Shown here: piece by piece, positions 1-9,600 of the stretch
Numbering within the stretch: the first letter of the stretch is position 1
Layout of the letters: every line of letters begins with the position of its first letter
Source: Aureococcus anophagefferens
Taxonomy: Eukaryota; Sar; Pelagophyceae; Pelagomonadales; Pelagomonadaceae
Length of the DNA stretch: 16,239 nt
NCBI RefSeq assembly: GCF_000186865.1
Contig: NW_008705591.1
Location: 79,921 to 96,159 of the forward strand
Direction of reading: 5' to 3'
Position numbers and translations under genes: made by a program
The notes under the pieces: model-generated
Databases searched by the model: none
What the model was told of the DNA's origin: nothing
Seen by the model: the letters and a program-made list of their open reading frames with translations, nothing else

Positions 1-1987
1 ACTCGGGACAGGGTGGACTGAAATGTGTTCAGCTCGGCCACACTGAGCTGAGATGCAGAATCAGCTTGATTGTCGCATACAACTCCTTCCTGGGATTGTT
101 TGGCTGCTAATTTTTGTTGCATCAGTTCTGCTTGTTTTTCCTCACGTACGTGACTTCTTCTTTCAGTTTTGCCGATGGTGACGCGTTCCCGCAGTCGGTT
201 ATTGAGGATGGCGCCGGAGGAGTCCACCTGAAACGAGAAATTTGAGAATGTAGTGAATGTTTTAAGATTTTGGATTAAGAATGGCCATGTCACATGCGTT
301 ATGGTTATTCGAGGCATCCTGCTTGAAGGCAACCACGTCGTCGCCTGATTCGTTGATGAAATACGATACATCCTTCCATTCAGCGGAGTGTTTAGTGAGG
401 AACTCTGGCTGGTTGCCGTCGGCCTGGTTACACAGGCATCAAGGACTGGGGGGCGCAGGGAGGGGGGTCCGCTACGCGCGGGCGCGGGATTGTGCCCGAA
501 TCATCACAGTGTCAGAAACCAGCATTGAATATTTAGAGAGCTTCTGGATAGAGCCCAGAGCATTTGCTTTGTCTGAAGCATTCAAGGGCAGGTCGTGAAA
601 GCCGACGGCTAGATTAAACACCATATTCGCAGCAAACTTTTGAGCATTTTTGGTATTCATGAGAAGTGCTGATTCTCGAAAGTCAAGTCCCAGACCAAAA
701 CCAAAAGTCTGCAACAGGAAATACTGTCCATAAGGCTAAACTGACGTGTTCACCTTGGGGAGATATTGAAGCAAATCGTGGTGCTTTTGACGAATGAAAT
801 TAACCCCCGCCTCTGCGACTGATTTGATGCAGTCACCTTCAAGCATAACACTCAGGCACTCTCGTCGAAGATCCAGCAGAATGTTATAGATGGTCTCGAT
901 CTTTGGCACCTGTGTACGGATGCACGTGAGCGGGGTGAGATTGTAACATGCGACTAGCAGGGTCAACAAAAAAGGTCCTGGCCATATTGGCGCAGTGGAA
1001 GTTGTAGCGTGCACCCAGTGATACAATTATCACATCATCGGACAGGTTATTGTTGTTGGTCGATGCGCTTGGTCTAATATCATAATTTCCGCCACTCTGT
1101 TGACAAAATCATTTCGAAGTTTTGGGTTAAAATTGCACAACGCTGCCTAACTCACCTGGACTATCGGAAAGTAGCATGATTCGAATTGTCCCCGCGGTAA
1201 CTTTATGTTCATCATCGAGGGATCTTCGCAGCACTCGTCCGCCTTGGTTGCGAGTTCTTCGTGAGTGATCAGTTCTGCCTTGTCGAGGGCGGTTTCCACG
1301 AGTCGCACGATGATGTGCTTGAGGACCTTGTGTGTGATGATTGAAGCCTTCCGCGTGCTTGTTGACGCATGCTCATCGTTAACACTCATCAATAGTCCCA
1401 ACGCTATTGTTACATCGATAGTTTCTACTCCTGCCTACAAATAGGAATGTATAATACACTGCCTCTCTGGGATACAAACGCGTCTATTGCCGAGCGTATC
1501 GCCTCGTCCCAAGATGTCGCGAGTGCGCCGCAAAATTTCATTTTTGTAAGTTGCCCTACTTTTAAATGTTGCATCTCGCTTATCTTATCAACGAGGAGCT
1601 GGACAGTATTGGTATGATCATGATCATTCGTGCCGGGCCTGCATGCACAAAATGCTCAGGGGAATTTCTGGGCTGGGACAACCTATGAAGCACTAATTTG
1701 GCCCCATCCGGCCGCCCCTGTTGCAGAGCCTCGAGCATGTTGCATTTTTTGTCGGACGTCATAACGTGGAGGGTTCCGCCGTGTAACACAACGAGCGAAC
1801 CCGGCAGCTCGAGACCGAAAAGATGTATGAATACCGCTGAAGCCTTGTTAAAAGTTTGCGCATCCACCGATGCAGGGTCCATCGGGACGGCGATGACGCC
1901 CGCTGAGTTCCAAACACGTTCCGAGGTCAGCGAATCGCGCATCTTCGTCAGCCGCGCCCAGAAGATATGGGGATCCAAGAGGGCCAT
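1..1987 (-). CDS. SPT16: FACT complex subunit SPT16, N-terminal half (3' end outside window)
   Basis: SPT16 is the large subunit of the nuclear histone chaperone FACT, which reorganises nucleosomes during transcription and replication. The translated exons follow SPT16 in order: a start like MALLDPHIFWARL; LFGLELPGSLVVLHGGTLHV; VTIALGLLMSVND; SGGNY; LGARYNFHCANMARTFF; FGFGLGLDFRESALL (a signature of the aminopeptidase-like domain); DVSYFINE; and SSGAILNNRLRER entering the next domain. Exons as read: 1987-1649, 1598-1476, 1434-1156, 1096 to about 968, 909-754, 708-508, 423 to about 337, and 227-1. Introns are 41-109 nt and all fit phase 0. The start at 1987 is chosen because the peptide lines up with the family N-terminus. 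The donor near 967 and the exon ending near 337 are uncertain: GT at 336 or 333, or a GC donor at 297. About 510 residues are present; the middle and acidic C-terminal domains lie off the left edge. Identity is firm; some splice sites are not. Confidence 0.9.
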
Positions 1988-2740
1988 GTTAACAAAAAGC
2001 GACCACAGTGTACCTCGATTCCGAGTCGCTCGCCCCCCGGCCAAAGTGAGTATGTGTTCAAGGTTGAATAAAATAAAACGGATTTGTGATGCTGTTGAAG
2101 TTTTTGAGTAGTTGGCTCTGTACGCAAGACGACGGTGCCGGCTTTCAGATGCGACGAGACATGGCCAGGTCGGTGGTCATGGCGCCGAGATAGAGCCTGC
2201 CAAAGGTGCCCATCACCACTGCCAAAGCCCTCTTTGCCATCCATTTTCTCGAAAGCATACCCCTCCATTCGATCCGGCATCTTAAATAACCCAGCCACAT
2301 GTGGGTTTATATATATACTCCCCAGGGCCGCATATTGGAGTGATTTAACTAGACTTACTTTACTTTCCCCGGGGCCTTGCTGTACTATCGGTCTATCTAG
2401 CTATCATGCGCACACCGACTTCGATGACGCGGTGTGCTAAGGAGAGGGAGGGGTGCCTTCCCTATCTTCGACACTCGACATTGCACTTTCACTTTTTTGC
2501 CCTAGCTACATTGGAGGCGCTGGTGTTGGAGGTGCTGATTATGCCGCGCCTTCGGCACCCGCCCTAGTTCCAACCGCAAGCGCCTCAATGGTGCAGGCTA
2601 TGAGCAGCATGGTAGCAGCCTATGCCGGCGGTTTTTTTAGCCTCAGGCTAGTGGGAGACACGAAAGGCCAAGTGGACGGAAATTACCAGGTGGACGCGAT
2701 CGATATTATTGATACATAGACTAGTAATCAAATCGCTAAA
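1988..2740. other. Divergent intergenic region between SPT16 and NAC beta
   Basis: Both flanking genes point away from this 750-bp stretch, so it should hold both promoters. It contains one arm of the inverted promoter-like repeat (2301-2370), with a TATA-like tract pointing left. A minus-strand reading frame from an ATG at 2286 begins MPDRMEGYAFEKMDGKEG. It lies just downstream of that tract but is out of frame with SPT16 and matches nothing I recognise. A plus-strand frame at 2453-2719 is rich in Ala, Ser and Pro, stops 21 bp before the NAC start, and is equally unidentified. I treat neither as a gene. Confidence 0.5.
2301..2370 (-). repeat. Inverted repeat arm A with TATA-like tract
   Basis: On the plus strand this reads GTGGGTTTATATATATACTC, then CCC, a variable part, GAGTGATTTAACTAGACTTA and CTTTACTTTCCCC. 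The reverse complement of 3706-3763 carries the same blocks in the same order. Read on the minus strand, an AGTAAAGTAAGTCTAGTTAA block is followed by GGGGAGTATATATATAAAC, which resembles an upstream element plus TATA box firing leftward. It has 6 extra bases of TA repeat relative to arm B. The promoter role is inference. Confidence 0.6.
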
Positions 2741-3333
2741 ATGGATGTAATCGAAGCTCGCGAAAAGATGATTGCTCGTCGGTTTGGCGGCGCTCAACAA
2801 TCTCGCACGGGTGGTAAGGGGAGTGTGCGCCGCAAAAAGAAAACAATGCATAAGACGGCAACCTCGGATGATAAAAAACTGGGAAGTACGCTGAAGAAGC
2901 TCGGAGTCACTAACATACCAGCCATCGAAGAAGTCAATTTATTCACATCAGATGGCAAAGTGGTCCATTTCTCAAACCCCAAAGGTAAGCTGACTTGCGT
3001 ATATATATATCGCCAAGTAATGGTTTCGGTGTCTCTTAGTGCAAGCGTCGATTGCAGCGAACACTTATGTTGTCAGTGGCCCAAATGAAACCAAGCGTAA
3101 GTCAGCATTAGACAATCATGCGGTACGGATCTCCCCAATGCACAGAACTGACCGAGCTTTTGCCTGGCATAATGAATCAACTAGGACCTGATAACATAGA
3201 CCATCTAAAACAAATTGCTGACAAAATGTCTTATTCAAATCGTGCCCCATCTGCCAGTTCCAAGGATGATGAAATAGATGACGACGAAGTTCCCGATCTC
3301 ATAGAAAATTTCGAGGACGTCAGCAAACTCTAG
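2741..3333 (+). CDS. BTF3: Nascent polypeptide-associated complex subunit beta (BTF3-like)
   Basis: NAC beta pairs with NAC alpha on cytosolic ribosomes, binds emerging chains and prevents mistargeting. Exons are 2741-2984, 3040-3096 and 3146-3333, joined by GT-AG introns of 55 and 49 nt, both phase 1, with donors GTAAGC and GTAAGT. The product is 162 residues, normal for the family. Residues 30-34 are RRKKK, the ribosome-binding motif. The NAC domain follows with [14 protein letters not shown] and [20 protein letters not shown], then [20 protein letters not shown] across the splices. The acidic tail reads [14 protein letters not shown]. The first intron contains an (AT)n tract. The start is the first ATG in frame, in the context taaaATGG. 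The N-terminus is about 20 residues longer than short animal forms. The gene is complete and appears intact. Confidence 0.97.
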
Positions 3334-4274
3334 CGTTGCATTCGAGTGCATAGAGCATTCAGGTCTTGATTCAAATTTCATGAACCGTGGTCAATGTTTG
3401 CGCTCCTTCCCATCTATAACCATGAAAGCCAGCGATATGCATGCGAAGTCCGTCGACTACAGGATTGCGGACAGCGGACAGTTGATGCCCTATTCTGAGT
3501 TCGCGATTTGGCGACGACCAGGCCACGCTAGGCCAGAACCAGAGCGCTAGAATATGCAATCGAAGCCGCACGCTGTGCAGCAACCTCAGCCGCGACTCAT
3601 AATAGTGGCCACAGCAGCGGGTGGTGGGGTCTTGTTTTGCCTGAGGGCAGATAGCTTATGGTTACTGCCGCCGGCGCGACCCCGACCGGAGCGCGACTTG
3701 CAGTTAAGGGGAGTAAAGTAAGTCTAGTTAAGTCACTCTAATGGGCGGGGAGTATAAACCCACCTACAATCAATCGACCGCCGCTGAGGTGGTTGGGAAA
3801 TGTTACCAGCTCCTGTGCGCTACTAGTAAGCGCTCTCTGTAGCGCGAAAATGCCTGGGGGGGGGCGTTGGGGGAACCCCTCTGACAATTGCTTCGAAGCC
3901 TGCTGGACAGTGGGATCTCGCTTGGATAATGCCAGACAATGCTGCCCCCGGTCGGAGTGGAATAGGCCCAGGCTCTTCATCATGAGCATCACAGTGGCGG
4001 TTTAAACCAGATTAAACCTGACAGGGCTGCTTATGGACCTGAGGTGGGCCTATTTGGGATATCGGCGGCTATTCGTTTGTTCTCAGCGGTGGGGCTCCCT
4101 TGGGTTCGTTGTGAGTGCCGCGGGGTTCTGCGGGGTATGAAGCCCTCGAAACCTCGGGGGCTAGACCATGGCGGTCCGATCGCATCCGACCGCATTCAAA
4201 CGCCGCAATTCAGACGACCCGACCCTGGCGCATCGACAGTTTCATCAGCGCTTCATCTTCTCGACCCCCCCCCA
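3334..4274. other. Intergenic region between NAC beta and MAPKK (convergent 3' ends)
   Basis: No convincing gene is seen in these 940 bases. The region holds inverted repeat arm B (3706-3763), a G9 run at 3856-3864 followed by more G and C runs, and short frames on both strands without recognisable motifs. The plus-strand frame 4044-4448 runs antisense into MAPKK and is not accepted. If arm B is a promoter, it would drive a rightward transcript starting near 3780. I could not identify such a product or a structured RNA. Confidence 0.5.
3706..3763 (+). repeat. Inverted repeat arm B with TATA-like tract
   Basis: The plus strand reads a GAGTAAAGTAAGTCTAGTTA block, then AGTCACTCTAATGGGCGGGG and AGTATAAACCCACC. 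It is an imperfect reverse-complement copy of 2301-2370, with short gaps in the TA tract and the GC-rich middle. The order of blocks (conserved upstream element, GGGCGG, TATAAA) is like a core promoter pointing right. No gene downstream is recognised. Confidence 0.6.
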
Positions 4275-4298
4275 TCAACGACCCCCCCCCCCATCAAT
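4262..4298. repeat. Tandem poly-C unit overlapping the MAPKK stop codon
   Basis: Two copies of a unit CGA-Cn-ATCAA lie side by side, with C9 at 4265-4273 and C11 at 4282-4292. On the minus strand the 11-base run encodes the final glycines of MAPKK, and the stop codon (4275-4277) sits between the two runs. A one-base length change would shift the frame and extend the C-terminus. Confidence 0.8.
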
Positions 4299-5447
4299 CC
4301 AGACTTTCAGCGCAGCAACAGAGGACCGCCTGGATACAGCACCACGCCTTTGAAGCCAAGGCGCGGCCAGCAATATTTCGGCTGGGAGCCGCTTGCTGGG
4401 CTCTTTATGAAGGCATTGAGTGATGAAATCAACAAACTCAAGGGATGAACCAACTGGAGGTGTCGGAGAGTTCGCCTCAAGTATGGTCTGTGCCATCCCA
4501 ATGCAGGTGTTTTCCTCGGGATATGGATAAATCCCCATGGCACACTCGAGAAGGACAAGTCCTGTGGACCAAATGTCCGATGCAAACGAATATGGTGCTG
4601 AGCATATACGCTCAGGGGACATGTACCTAGGTACAAGTGATCTAGATGCAGTGATCTTCTTCTGCCTCTCTCTCTCCTTCAGTCTTTTGGGGGCGCAGGG
4701 ATGCTACTTAAAAGTACCCACAAAGGTCCCACACATTGCAATTGAGTTCCCCAACGTTGCTGACACACCAAAATCAGTGACCTTAACTTCTCCATTTGAA
4801 TTTATGAGCAGATTTGATGGTTTTATGTCTCTGTGAACCCTTTTTTGTTTCTTTAAGTATGCAAGTCCATACAAAATCTGGAAGGAAATATGAGCCAAGG
4901 CTTCTTCTGGGAGTGCACCAACCTACGATCTGATAATGAAATACAACCAGCGAAATACAGAAACCTGGGAAACAACATTAGCCAGACTGCCACCATTCAT
5001 GAACTCGAGCGCGATTGAGATCGCACCTTCACGGTAAAAGGCTCCATAAAACCCAATAATTGCTGGACACTCACAGTCGTATAGCGATTTAATCTCGCGT
5101 ATGAGTTGGTCTCGTTTTGAACGCTCAAACATGTTTATCACTTTGAGAGCTATTGTCAATGGGCCACGGCGCACACAAGTGTATGTAGCCTCGAGCACAA
5201 CTGACGAAGATCCCTGTCCAATTACGTGACCGATCTGTAAATCCTCGTAGACCAATTTATCTCCAAGCTTATCTTTACTCGTTACATGTGTTTTTGACTC
5301 GGTGCGCATCGAAACGCCCTCTGCGTCAATCCGCATTCCATCCCGATGAAACACCTTGCCGCCAGCTTCAAACGACTTCTCCAAGTTCGCGTTGCCAGAA
5401 ACTGAGTCAACATCGATCGACAACGAAAGATTACGGCGACTTCTCAT
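4275..5447 (-). CDS. MAP kinase kinase (dual-specificity, STE7 family)
   Basis: This cytoplasmic kinase should phosphorylate the Thr-x-Tyr loop of a MAP kinase. Exons are 5447-4965, 4922-4708 and 4626-4275, with introns of 42 nt (phase 0) and 81 nt (phase 2). Translation gives 349 residues. Visible elements: a basic-hydrophobic N-terminus [10 protein letters not shown] resembling a MAPK docking site; glycine loop GQGSSSVV (77-84); ATP-binding Lys in IALKVI (K102); alpha-C Glu in REIK (E118); HRDIKPSN (191-198); DFGVS (211-215); and TFVGTFKYMSPERI (227-240), which marks MAPKKs and spans the second splice. The loop has S221-x5-T227, the spacing typical of plant MAPKKs rather than the animal S-x3-S/T. 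The kinase domain ends near APWLQRRGA. The start at 5447 is the first ATG of the frame; a non-ATG extension reaches 5477. The last residues are poly-Gly from a G11 run, so the exact C-terminus depends on that homopolymer. Confidence 0.95.
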
Positions 5448-6678
5448 TCTATTGCTCGATTTTAGCCCCCCCCCCAATAATACATTATTGTTTCAGCTTG
5501 CTTGGCTTCATGATTAGAAGAGGTACCTGTCTGGACACAGATAGTTAACACTGGGCCACACGCAGCTCAACTGCTCATAGATACCGCTGGTGATTTGCTC
5601 CAGAGTGATGATATAATATTATGTGAGGTGATATATGTGCAGGTGATATAGCCGCCAGGATATTCAGGATACAGAGGAAAGAGAGAGAGAGAAGATATAT
5701 CTCGTACTCGAGTGCGAGTAGTCGGCTGTCGCTGACATCGTCTCTATTATCGTGCGCCTGGAGCGCACCCCAGGAAAATCCGAGTCTTCTTTTGGGAGGG
5801 AGGAGTGGGTAAATGGCAGAGGATCAGGCGGCGGACATGCCGCCGGCAGGAGGGTCTCATACCTTACCTAGGGAGTTTTCTCTAGTTAGAGGAATATGAG
5901 AGTATCCCTAGCTAGGCCCATTCTCCCTCCCCTCGTACTCTATTTCTCCACGGTTTATGCTAAGCCTGAGGGGAATTACGGGGCTGCACCCGGTCCTAAA
6001 AAAGGATTCCATGTCCGGAGTCCTATTTTACCTACAGCGAGCGACGGTGGATATAAATTCAGCTTTAGTGACGGCGTTGCTCCTCTTTTCTTTCTTACTC
6101 ACTTAAACCTACTCAAGCGGTCGGAGGTGGAGAGCCCCGATCCCATTAGCCTCCGGGCCCGAGTGGGTAGTCTACCTAACTATTACCATACCCTGGTCCT
6201 AGAGTCGGGCTGAGGGTAAACTTCTTTTATATGACGCAGCTTTATCTTGGTTTGGTTCACACGTGTCAACTTGAATGGCACTTAAAACTCCTAGGTCGCG
6301 AGCCCACTTGCGAACCCACGTATAGCGCCCCGGTTTAAAAGATTCTAAAAGGCCAACAAAGGGCCAACAGCCCACTCCCAGCGCACTCGCCTGGCAACAA
6401 GAGGGGCAGCCAGCGACCGCGCGTGCTTCCTTCGGTGCCGCTGGCGGCATTCGGCAGCGTAGTCGTCTTGGGTTCGACCTGTGGCGCCCACAACTTCGAT
6501 GGCGCTTCGGTGTCCCATGCAAGTGCCTCTTATCAGTGTATACCTGTGCTCGCCTGAGTTTCGATTTGATCGTTTGAGTCGCATTGTATGAGCCATTATG
6601 TTGCTGCTTTGGATCACTCGTTGTGGTCTGTGGACGGACATCTAGCATATTAATATGACGCGACTGATCACTCGTTTG
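5448..6678. other. Intergenic region between MAPKK and BBS9
   Basis: This 1.2-kb stretch should include the MAPKK promoter and 5' leader (right of 5447) and the BBS9 3' region (left of 6679). It contains a C10 run (5466-5475), a GA repeat near 5681-5692, an 18-bp near-palindrome at 5701-5718 and a GTGCGC/GCGCAC hairpin at 5752-5768. It also contains the unplaced ORF 5896-6213. Minus-strand frames around 6199-6648 are basic and Cys/Arg-rich, with no recognisable domain; I do not accept them. Confidence 0.5.
5896..6213 (+). CDS. Unidentified 105-codon ORF, doubtful gene
   Basis: An ATG-started frame runs from MRVSLARPILPPLVLYFST to LPNYYHTLVLESG and a TGA. The first 22 residues are hydrophobic with an Arg near the start and end in YAKPEG, so a signal peptide is possible. 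No domain or family is recognised. The surrounding DNA (about 5870-6220) is unusually rich in CTAG and in short pyrimidine or purine blocks, unlike the nearby exons, so this may be a fragment of a repeat rather than a host gene. It has no homology support, and no splice sites were assigned. Confidence 0.25.
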   Translation: MRVSLARPILPPLVLYFSTVYAKPEGNYGAAPGPKKGFHVRSPILPTASDGGYKFSFSDGVAPLFFLTHLNLLKRSEVESPDPISLRARVGSLPNYYHTLVLESG

Positions 6679-9600
6679 TTAATCAAAAGCTATACGATCT
6701 AGGCGATCACACATCAGTGCTATCCTTCTCTTCAGCTTCTCAGTCGTCAGCGGGAAACTAAGAGCAGTGGGCGGCGTGGAAGTGAATACTCCACTTTTGT
6801 TGATTGGATACGAGAGGACGGTACTTGAAACCGCAGGACGAGGCCTAGAGAGGGAGTTTTTCAACATGAACGTCAGGGAAGCGTCAGTAATCTCTTCCCA
6901 ACCAGCAAGTGAGTCTTCATGAGTTGTCAGGTTGTGTGCAACTGTGTCTGTATGGAGATGGCTTGATATTTCACTCAACTCTTCAGAAGAAAGGGAAAAC
7001 CGAAGGCGAATTAGCAAAGCCATCAGACTTGTTGAGCAACTTAAAATGCTAGAACAGCGCGTTCGCTCTACCTGGGCTTGCTCTACAGCTGACCCAAACT
7101 TCAACACGCTATCATATGACTGTTGCATCAGTGTATCGAGGTGATGAATTGGAGCAGGTCGACTGTCCTTGAAACGAACCAGTAATCGCTTCTGGATGAT
7201 TCGAAATTGATGGCAAATGTCGTTTAGTAAAGACTCGGAAGAACGAACGGCTACTCGCGCCGCGTGGTGATTGTCGACTGCGGCATAAAAATCTGAAAGG
7301 GGCAATGGGTCTCTGTATCTTAGTTTGATGCCTCCGTCTTTACTCATCCATCGTTTCTCGAGCCTATTGCAGAGTTCGCTAGCCACCAACCATAGAGCAG
7401 GAAGCACAGCGGACTGCACACGATATCTCCCCGTGTTTTTTGATACAAGCACAGTGCATGTAGCTGGTGATGCAGCACCTTGAGTATCATCCGTAAAGCT
7501 CTTCAAGGCGACTGGGCTGCTGGTGGCATCAACTTCTGTAAACCAGTATTTGAATGAGATTGCTGATCTTGTAGAAGCTGACATGGTATCGACATCGGCC
7601 TGGACAAGCATATCTGCAAAGAGAGTGCCCAATGATACCTATTGTGTGCCATGGATGGTCAATCAAGATAGCAAAAATCAATGGTTGCGCTGTTTACTGA
7701 CAGCAGCTTGGTCTGTATCGAGAGTAAGCTTAAACACAGCGCCACGAGTTGGTTGAGATGACTGCACATGGCAGGCGAGGCTCATCGGTAACGGAAAAGA
7801 TATTGATGCACATCGAAGGACTGAACCCTGGGCCAAGTACGTTGCAGTTGCAGATACTCTCATACTTGAAGGTGGAATGGCTGCACGAGCAAAGAATACA
7901 CATTGAAGCATATGAGGAGTCACTACTCCACCACCGACGGCCACAACTCGATCCAGAGGGACATCGCTCTTGACCCACGTGGGAGCAGCAATTGCAACCT
8001 TGACATCTCGAAGAGCGCCAACACCAGAAAAGGATATATAGAGCCTAGCGGTAGCAGAAACATACTTGCTCGAATGATTCCTATCGCAGGTTGGGTGTGG
8101 GGGCGCTGTGCATTTGACGGCAGGCTGATGCGGCATAAACTGAGTATGAGTTCGCACCTTTGTCTTCGGATGTGTTGATCACAGGTGACTGCACAAAGCC
8201 TGCTAGGCGAGTAATGTCATCTTCAACCGGATCTCTAGTTGCACAATCAGCTGCATCAATGGTCATGAGACTGCACTCAGCCACATGCGAATGCTGCGCC
8301 CGAAGCAACACTCTTGATTCAGTATCTGCTTGCTCCAGAGATCCGGAAGCACGAGCTCTGATATCTTTTCGAATGGCACGTAGCTCATCAGCTGCTGATC
8401 GGATGCCAGGTTGAAATTGGGGTCGTTCGGCTGTTACCTTCTCCATCAAGGGTTCAGTTCCAAAAAATCTAATTGCGAGATTGCTAAAAATAAATAAATG
8501 GGTGTTATAGATGCGTACGCTGTGCCTACTGTAGGGAGACACGCCCAGAATCATCGAGGACCTGCGAGGGAACTTTCAGATTGGAAGGCGCTTATATATA
8601 TAAACTTCGCTTAAGATATACCACCAACATTCCAGCCGCAGCGCCTCTCGCATGAAGAACCTGCGCGGCGTATCACAAACTAAGATGAGGCGAGCCAACT
8701 TGCGGCGGTGCTGCTGACATCACACACTGCAATAGCAAGAGGCGAGCTGCCATCGCTATGGGCGCCACGCGTGGCCCAGATGATTTTTAGCGTGTTGGAG
8801 AGCACAATGACGCGTGCGTCTGATGCTCCAAGGATCAAGTTGTCACAAGCGTCACCATCTTCGCTGGTGGGATTACACATGTTCGGCCTGTCTTGTTCCT
8901 CTCCTGTTACCTATGTGCGGTGTACATTGTTGCGGGCGTCTTAGCATAAACACGTGGCCCACATATTGTTTCTGCACGAGCAGGCGCTTCGAAAAAATAG
9001 ACAGGGAAACAGGCTCGAAGTCCAGAAGTTTGACAGCTTTGATGGTGCCTGTGATTGATAGCACAAAGAGGGTACGCTCTCCAAGAGCAATTACATCACC
9101 TGCATACCATGAATACACATGTACACAAGAAAGGTTTAACAATAGACTCAGCTCAGAATGACAGGCCGAGGATGACATAGACAAACGAGCGACAGCGAAA
9201 TTGCGGATTGGTTCACCAACATTGCATGTCCAATCCGATGTCACGACGCGCCGGGTGGTTATGCCACTACTGCTGGTGGACTCGTCTAAAGACCCACTTC
9301 CACATTCTGCCATAGAGCTGATATCTTGGTCAGTTGAGGTTGCTAATACCTACGGCTGACCAATCACGCAACTAGGCACAGTCTGATATCACTTTCAACA
9401 TACTTGATATTTGTAACATTTCACCAATAGAGCTGGCGTGCACATGACAAAAGCGTCTGCGCACGCGATGTATTCAAACGGTCCAGGCGTGAGGCAGTCC
9501 TGCAAGCGCCGGGAGAAGGCTTCCGCCTACACGTGCTTAAAATCAGGGATCACATTAGGGTAGAACGCTGCATCAACATCATTCTCATAGATAGTAATGC

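Noticed and set aside
1948..2298. 116-codon minus-strand frame upstream of SPT16
   Set aside because: It overlaps the SPT16 start in another frame, begins with a non-ATG codon, and has no recognisable family; at most it is a leader ORF.
3780..3970. Possible structured RNA (SRP RNA or snRNA) downstream of the TATA-like arm B
   Set aside because: A GTGGGATC stretch recalls SRP RNA, but the conserved helix 8 sequence and the snRNA signatures are absent.
4044..4448. 134-codon plus-strand ORF with a Pro-rich middle
   Set aside because: It runs antisense over the last MAPKK exon and its Pro runs come from the poly-C tracts.
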